Assembly (NCBI RefSeq): GCF_004193775.1
Contig: NC_041006.1
Location: 25,844,388-25,908,387 of the forward strand
DNA length: 64,000 nt
Direction of reading: 5' to 3'
Source: Glycine soja
Taxonomy: Eukaryota > Streptophyta > Magnoliopsida > Fabales > Fabaceae
Below are positions 60,733-64,000 of the stretch, piece by piece (position 1 is the first letter of the stretch; each line of letters begins with the position of its first letter). The notes under the pieces are model-generated. The model did not search any database. It was given only the letters and a program-made list of their open reading frames with translations, and was not told where the DNA came from. Position numbers and translations under genes: made by a program.

Positions 60733-61977
60733 TAATAAGTGTCATATTTAAGTTATTTTTGGGATTAAAATATTAACATTTATCTTTCGATTGTAATAGT
60801 TTTCTTATAAACTTCCCTTAAATCTAGTTATTTTTTATATATTGTACATTTACTAATGTTTTTGTTTGAATATGAAAGATTCATCCATTATTTTGTAGGT
60901 TTTGATGGTTGTTCGTTGGATCCAGAAACTAAGTTATAAGGAAGGGAAAAATGGTCATTTTTTAAGATTTCAGACATCCATTCGCCCAGGCTAGCAACCA
61001 TCTTGCCTGAGCTAATCAAGTTTCTTTAGGTATAAGTAATCAACTCGTCTAGGCAAATTTAGCTGCACCTTTTGGCTATTTTCTATAAATAGCCATGCAA
61101 ATGAAGAATAAAGGGACATCAGAAGGCAGAGAGAAAATGTGAGAAACACCAGAAGGAAGAAGGAAGTGGAAAGTGGAGCCCGAGTGTTGCAGAGTTGTGA
61201 CCGTGGATCGTATCCTTCGTCATTTCTCATGTTGATGTTGTGCTCTACGCAATGATCAGTTAGTTTTTCCAAAGGATTGAATGTAATCTTTGTACCTTTA
61301 TGTATCTCTTTTGATATTATATATGTATGAATCTTTTCTACAGTTCTACTCATTATTGGTGATTTTGTTATGTTTGTAATGCTTGATTCTATTTGATCAC
61401 TAGTTTCATGAAATTGGATTTTAAGTTTGATTGGGAAGTACTCTTAGAATTTGAATTGAATGAATTTACTCTTTACGTTACGTTGGGAATAGGGCATAAT
61501 GTTTTGATTGCAAATAACACGAGATTATGATTGTAATGCTATGATATTTACTTTATATGTGAGGGATTGATATTCGGTAAATATTGTTAGGATTCTCGAA
61601 TGCAAAGGATTGATTTGGGGTAATTTAATGTGTGCATCAATAATGTTAGAAAATGATTCATATATGTTAATCTTATTATGATATTGAGGGTATGAATGAT
61701 GAAATCCAATCCTATGTTTTTCTTGAATTAATTAAATTTGTTATTATTGTTTCTATAATTTTACGTATTTCCAATGCACTAAATTCTGTTATTTTTGCTA
61801 TTCCGTTACTTTATTTCGTTAGTTAGACAAACTCATGATATTTCGGTTGAATTTGTACATAACAATTAGACTAACAACCTTTATCCGAGGGAATTGAGCA
61901 ACTCAAGTCTCTGTGGAGACAATATATTTTTATAAATATGTAACATGCGACGACATTGGTACGCTTGCCAATATTCT
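60733..61977 (+). mobile_element. LTR-like insertion within element 5
   Basis: Coding similarity stops at 60732 and resumes after about 61977. Between them is promoter-like DNA with a TATAAATAG box near 61083 and a tail with TCTCTGTGGAGACAATAT and ATGCGACGACATTGGTACGC, phrases I associate with legume gypsy LTR/leader ends. Probably a solo LTR or fragment. Exact borders and duplication not fixed. Confidence 0.5.
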
Positions 61978-62115
61978 AACTACTAAGGACAAGAAATTTG
62001 TTATCTATCACCCTCAAGATCAGATGATTGGAGATTAAACTAAAGGAGTGGAAACCAAATCATCATTCAAAGATCTTGTGTCTTATGCCCTTGTGTATGA
62101 AATTGAACCTATGAC
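61978..62115 (+). pseudogene. Element 5 pol fragment after the insertion
   Basis: TKDKKFVIYHPQDQMIGD, a stop, then TKGVETKSSFKDLVSYALV and EIEPM match the linker just before the reverse transcriptase in Sireviruses. About 200 codons of pol between this and 60732 are missing. Confidence 0.6.
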
Positions 62116-62263
62116 TGTAACAACCCGCCTCGTTGCTACGATATCACCACTCTAAACCGCTAAAATTTCAATTTTTAATTGAAAACTCCGTTAATTTGCT
62201 TATGAAAAATGAAAGTAATTTTTTCACGATATACGTTCACTAAACAATGCACAATTACTTAAA

Positions 62264-62266
<3 letters not shown>

Positions 62267-62340
<74 letters not shown>
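62267..62340. repeat. (TA)n microsatellite
   Basis: About 37 uninterrupted TA units. Confidence 0.95.
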
Positions 62341-62344
<4 letters not shown>

Positions 62345-63244
62345 GTAAAGTAACTCAGTACACATCATTCACTTAATGGAAAGTAAATTAGTTCATACAT
62401 ATAATTAAATCTGTGATTTACATCCTCAATTCAAAAAAAGAATTCTGGAACCAGCTACAGAGGAGTTGATTAACAAAAAACAAGTCTCTTCGAAAATAAT
62501 CCCAATGTTATCATGTTGACCTTGCGACTCCACAAAAGAATCTCACTTCATGTACTCTACTGCTATCATTCTGCTCCCACGAACAAAGGTTCATGATAAT
62601 CACAGGTACCAATCACACGGTGCAAAAATTGCGAGGGTGAGTTTATTATAAAAGAAATTAACACAAAAATCAAATAACCATAATTAGTAAGAAAATATTA
62701 ACAATTACCATAAGCATACACAAACATCCATTAGTCAAATATACACTCAACAAGTAGTCATCAACCATCCATAATTCCAATCAATCATGCTCAGTATGAT
62801 GCATGCACCTGACCTCAACTCTCAAATGCAATATGGTACCATTCATCAAGAAAATAGCCTAAGCGTGTCCACACAATACTCTCACTTAGGAAAATTAGCA
62901 ATAAGTGTCGAGGTCACTTGGTCGTGCACAGGCAACTCCCCCCCACCCATGGTGATCAGCCTGAGTCTCAAGGGAGTTCCAAACCAAGTGACATGCCCCT
63001 AAGTACAAGTATTCCTCCTCATGAGAAACTACAAGTACTTACTGACAAAGTTTATACTATTTCCATGCAATATAAAGTATGAAACATGGGCTCCATCAAT
63101 GCACTGACCGTGAATAATTAAAGATTCTAAGTCATCCCCCTCTAGAGATGCTTAAAACTGTTTAACTACTCTATTTCTCCCACCAGGGATATCCAATATG
63201 GTCATTGCACCCCCCATGTACATACACAAGATACATCATCACAA

Positions 63245-63540
63245 TTAAATTTTCAACATCATCAACATCTCATCTCAATGTCATTATCAACATCAACATT
63301 GTCTCATCTCAATGTCATTCTCAACATCAACATCATCTCATCTCAAGATCATTCTCAACATCATCATCATCCCATCTCAATGACATTATCAATAATAACA
63401 ACATCATCTCATATCAACATAATCATCAATAACAACATCATCTCATATCAATATTATCATCAATAACAACATCATCTTATATCAACATTATCATCAATAA
63501 CAACATCATCTCACATCAGTTAATATAATCAATAACAATA
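63245..63540. repeat. Minisatellite, 34-bp period
   Basis: Units such as ATCATCAATAACAACATCAT start at 63422, 63456 and 63490, exactly 34 bp apart. More diverged units built from CATCTCATCTCAATGTCATT precede them. Confidence 0.85.
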
Positions 63541-63672
63541 TCATTAGTAAATCACATTCCGCATATACATACATATACAATTCATGCCTGAGATTCACAC
63601 TCCCCAGGTCTTTAGACAACACAAGTCAAAACATTGTTTTTCTTGAAAACCAACATACAACAGGGACATACA

Positions 63673-64000
63673 TGTTGGATCAAGTGACCTCGGAATAATT
63701 AAGAAGGGGGGGGGGGTTGAATTAATTATTAATGAACCTTTACTAATTTAAAAATCTATCCTTCTTAATGCTACCAAAAGTAAAAGCAATAATTAAAGTG
63801 CACAGCGGAAATTAAAAGAGTAGGAAAGAAGAAGACAAACACACAAGAGTTTTATACTGGTTCGACAACAACCCGTGCCTACATCCAGGCCCCAAGCGAC
63901 CTGCAGTCCTTGAGATTTCTTTTCAAGCTTGTAAAATCCTTTACAAGCAAAGATCCACAAGGGATGTACCCTCCCTTGTTCTCTTTGAACAATCTAGTGG
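63673..64000 (+). mobile_element. Sirevirus LTR, start of an element leaving the window
   Basis: Starts TGTTGGATCAAGTGACCTCG and follows the same order as the LTR of element 3: a poly-G run with GGTTGAATTAA, then GTTTTATACTGGTTCG, GTGCCTACATCCAGGCCCCA and a TTTACAAGC segment. It is a related but different family member. No primer site or purine tract precedes it, so this is the outer left end of an element that extends to the right. Confidence 0.82.

Larger units (their letters stand above)
56995..62115 (+). mobile_element. Decayed Sirevirus-type copia (element 5), interrupted
   Basis: A candidate 5' LTR (56995-58096) is followed by gag-like and integrase-like coding sequence on the plus strand, with a later pol fragment resuming after an insertion at about 60735-61977. 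Reverse transcriptase, RNase H and the 3' LTR are not seen before the gypsy-type LTR starts at 62117. Strong decay indicates age. Confidence 0.7.
62117..63672. mobile_element. Gypsy-type LTR (probable), with satellite DNA
   Basis: Begins TGTAACAACCCGCCTCGTTG, a start typical of legume gypsy LTRs, and includes CACACGGTGCAAAAATTGCG. Coding sequence of element 5 ends exactly here. The far end is not clear because another LTR begins at 63673. Confidence 0.5.

Noticed and set aside
63245..63540. CRISPR-like regular repeats
   Set aside because: Units are directly abutting and have no unique spacers, and the genome is a plant. This is a minisatellite.

Overview
This window looks like intergenic, repeat-rich DNA from a legume nuclear genome, most likely soybean (Glycine) or a close relative. 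The sequence is AT-rich and its introns have ordinary plant GT/AG borders. It is packed with plant transposon families: Ty1/copia including Sirevirus-type elements, a Ty3/gypsy chromovirus, an L1-like LINE, CACTA, hAT and Mutator-like elements. Two motifs I associate with soybean are abundant: the CACTA subterminal motif ACATCGGTT and the palindrome GTAATCGATTAC. I found no intact host gene. Every host-like coding stretch lies inside a DNA transposon and looks like a captured gene fragment.

Layout from left to right. 1-4227 is the right-hand part of a CACTA element with a decayed coding region (transposase_24-like part, then a Ulp1-like cysteine protease part) and an array of subterminal repeats. 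5934-6780 is an internally deleted hAT element with an 8-bp target-site duplication. 11725-14951 is a Pack-MULE: a long-TIR Mutator-like element with a 9-bp target-site duplication, carrying a broken PCNA gene copy. 16490-22998 is a complete non-autonomous CACTA element with a 3-bp target-site duplication. It carries exon fragments of several unrelated genes: a condensin-like HEAT segment, a phosphoglycerate mutase, a 2-oxoglutarate/Fe(II) oxygenase with an open three-exon reading frame, and a UFD1-like exon. It sits inside an older inverted-repeat element (about 16381-23862).

26158-44004 is a three-level nest of copia retrotransposons. An old copia (LTRs 26158-26842 and 43325-44004) was entered by a second copia (29310-43286, target-site duplication AGAAA). 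That one was entered in its gag by a Sirevirus-like copia in reverse orientation (30540-39777, target-site duplication TCAGC). The two 1092-bp LTRs of the innermost element differ at one base that I could see, so it is very young, yet its reading frames carry a frameshift and stop codons. It also has an extra ORF downstream of pol and 18 copies of the palindrome.

44010-48046 is apparently non-coding DNA with a 140-bp tandem duplication. 48047-53068 is a small Ty3/gypsy chromovirus on the minus strand with a chromodomain. 54770-56526 is a 5'-truncated LINE on the minus strand, flanked by two diverged direct repeats. 56995-62115 is a decayed Sirevirus-type copia (LTR, gag, integrase), interrupted at about 60735-61977 by an LTR-like sequence. 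62117-63672 looks like a gypsy-type LTR with microsatellite and minisatellite DNA. At 63673 another Sirevirus LTR begins and runs off the window.

The main interest is gene capture: two different DNA transposon types in the window have each duplicated host gene fragments, and in one case a spliceable chimeric reading frame survives.
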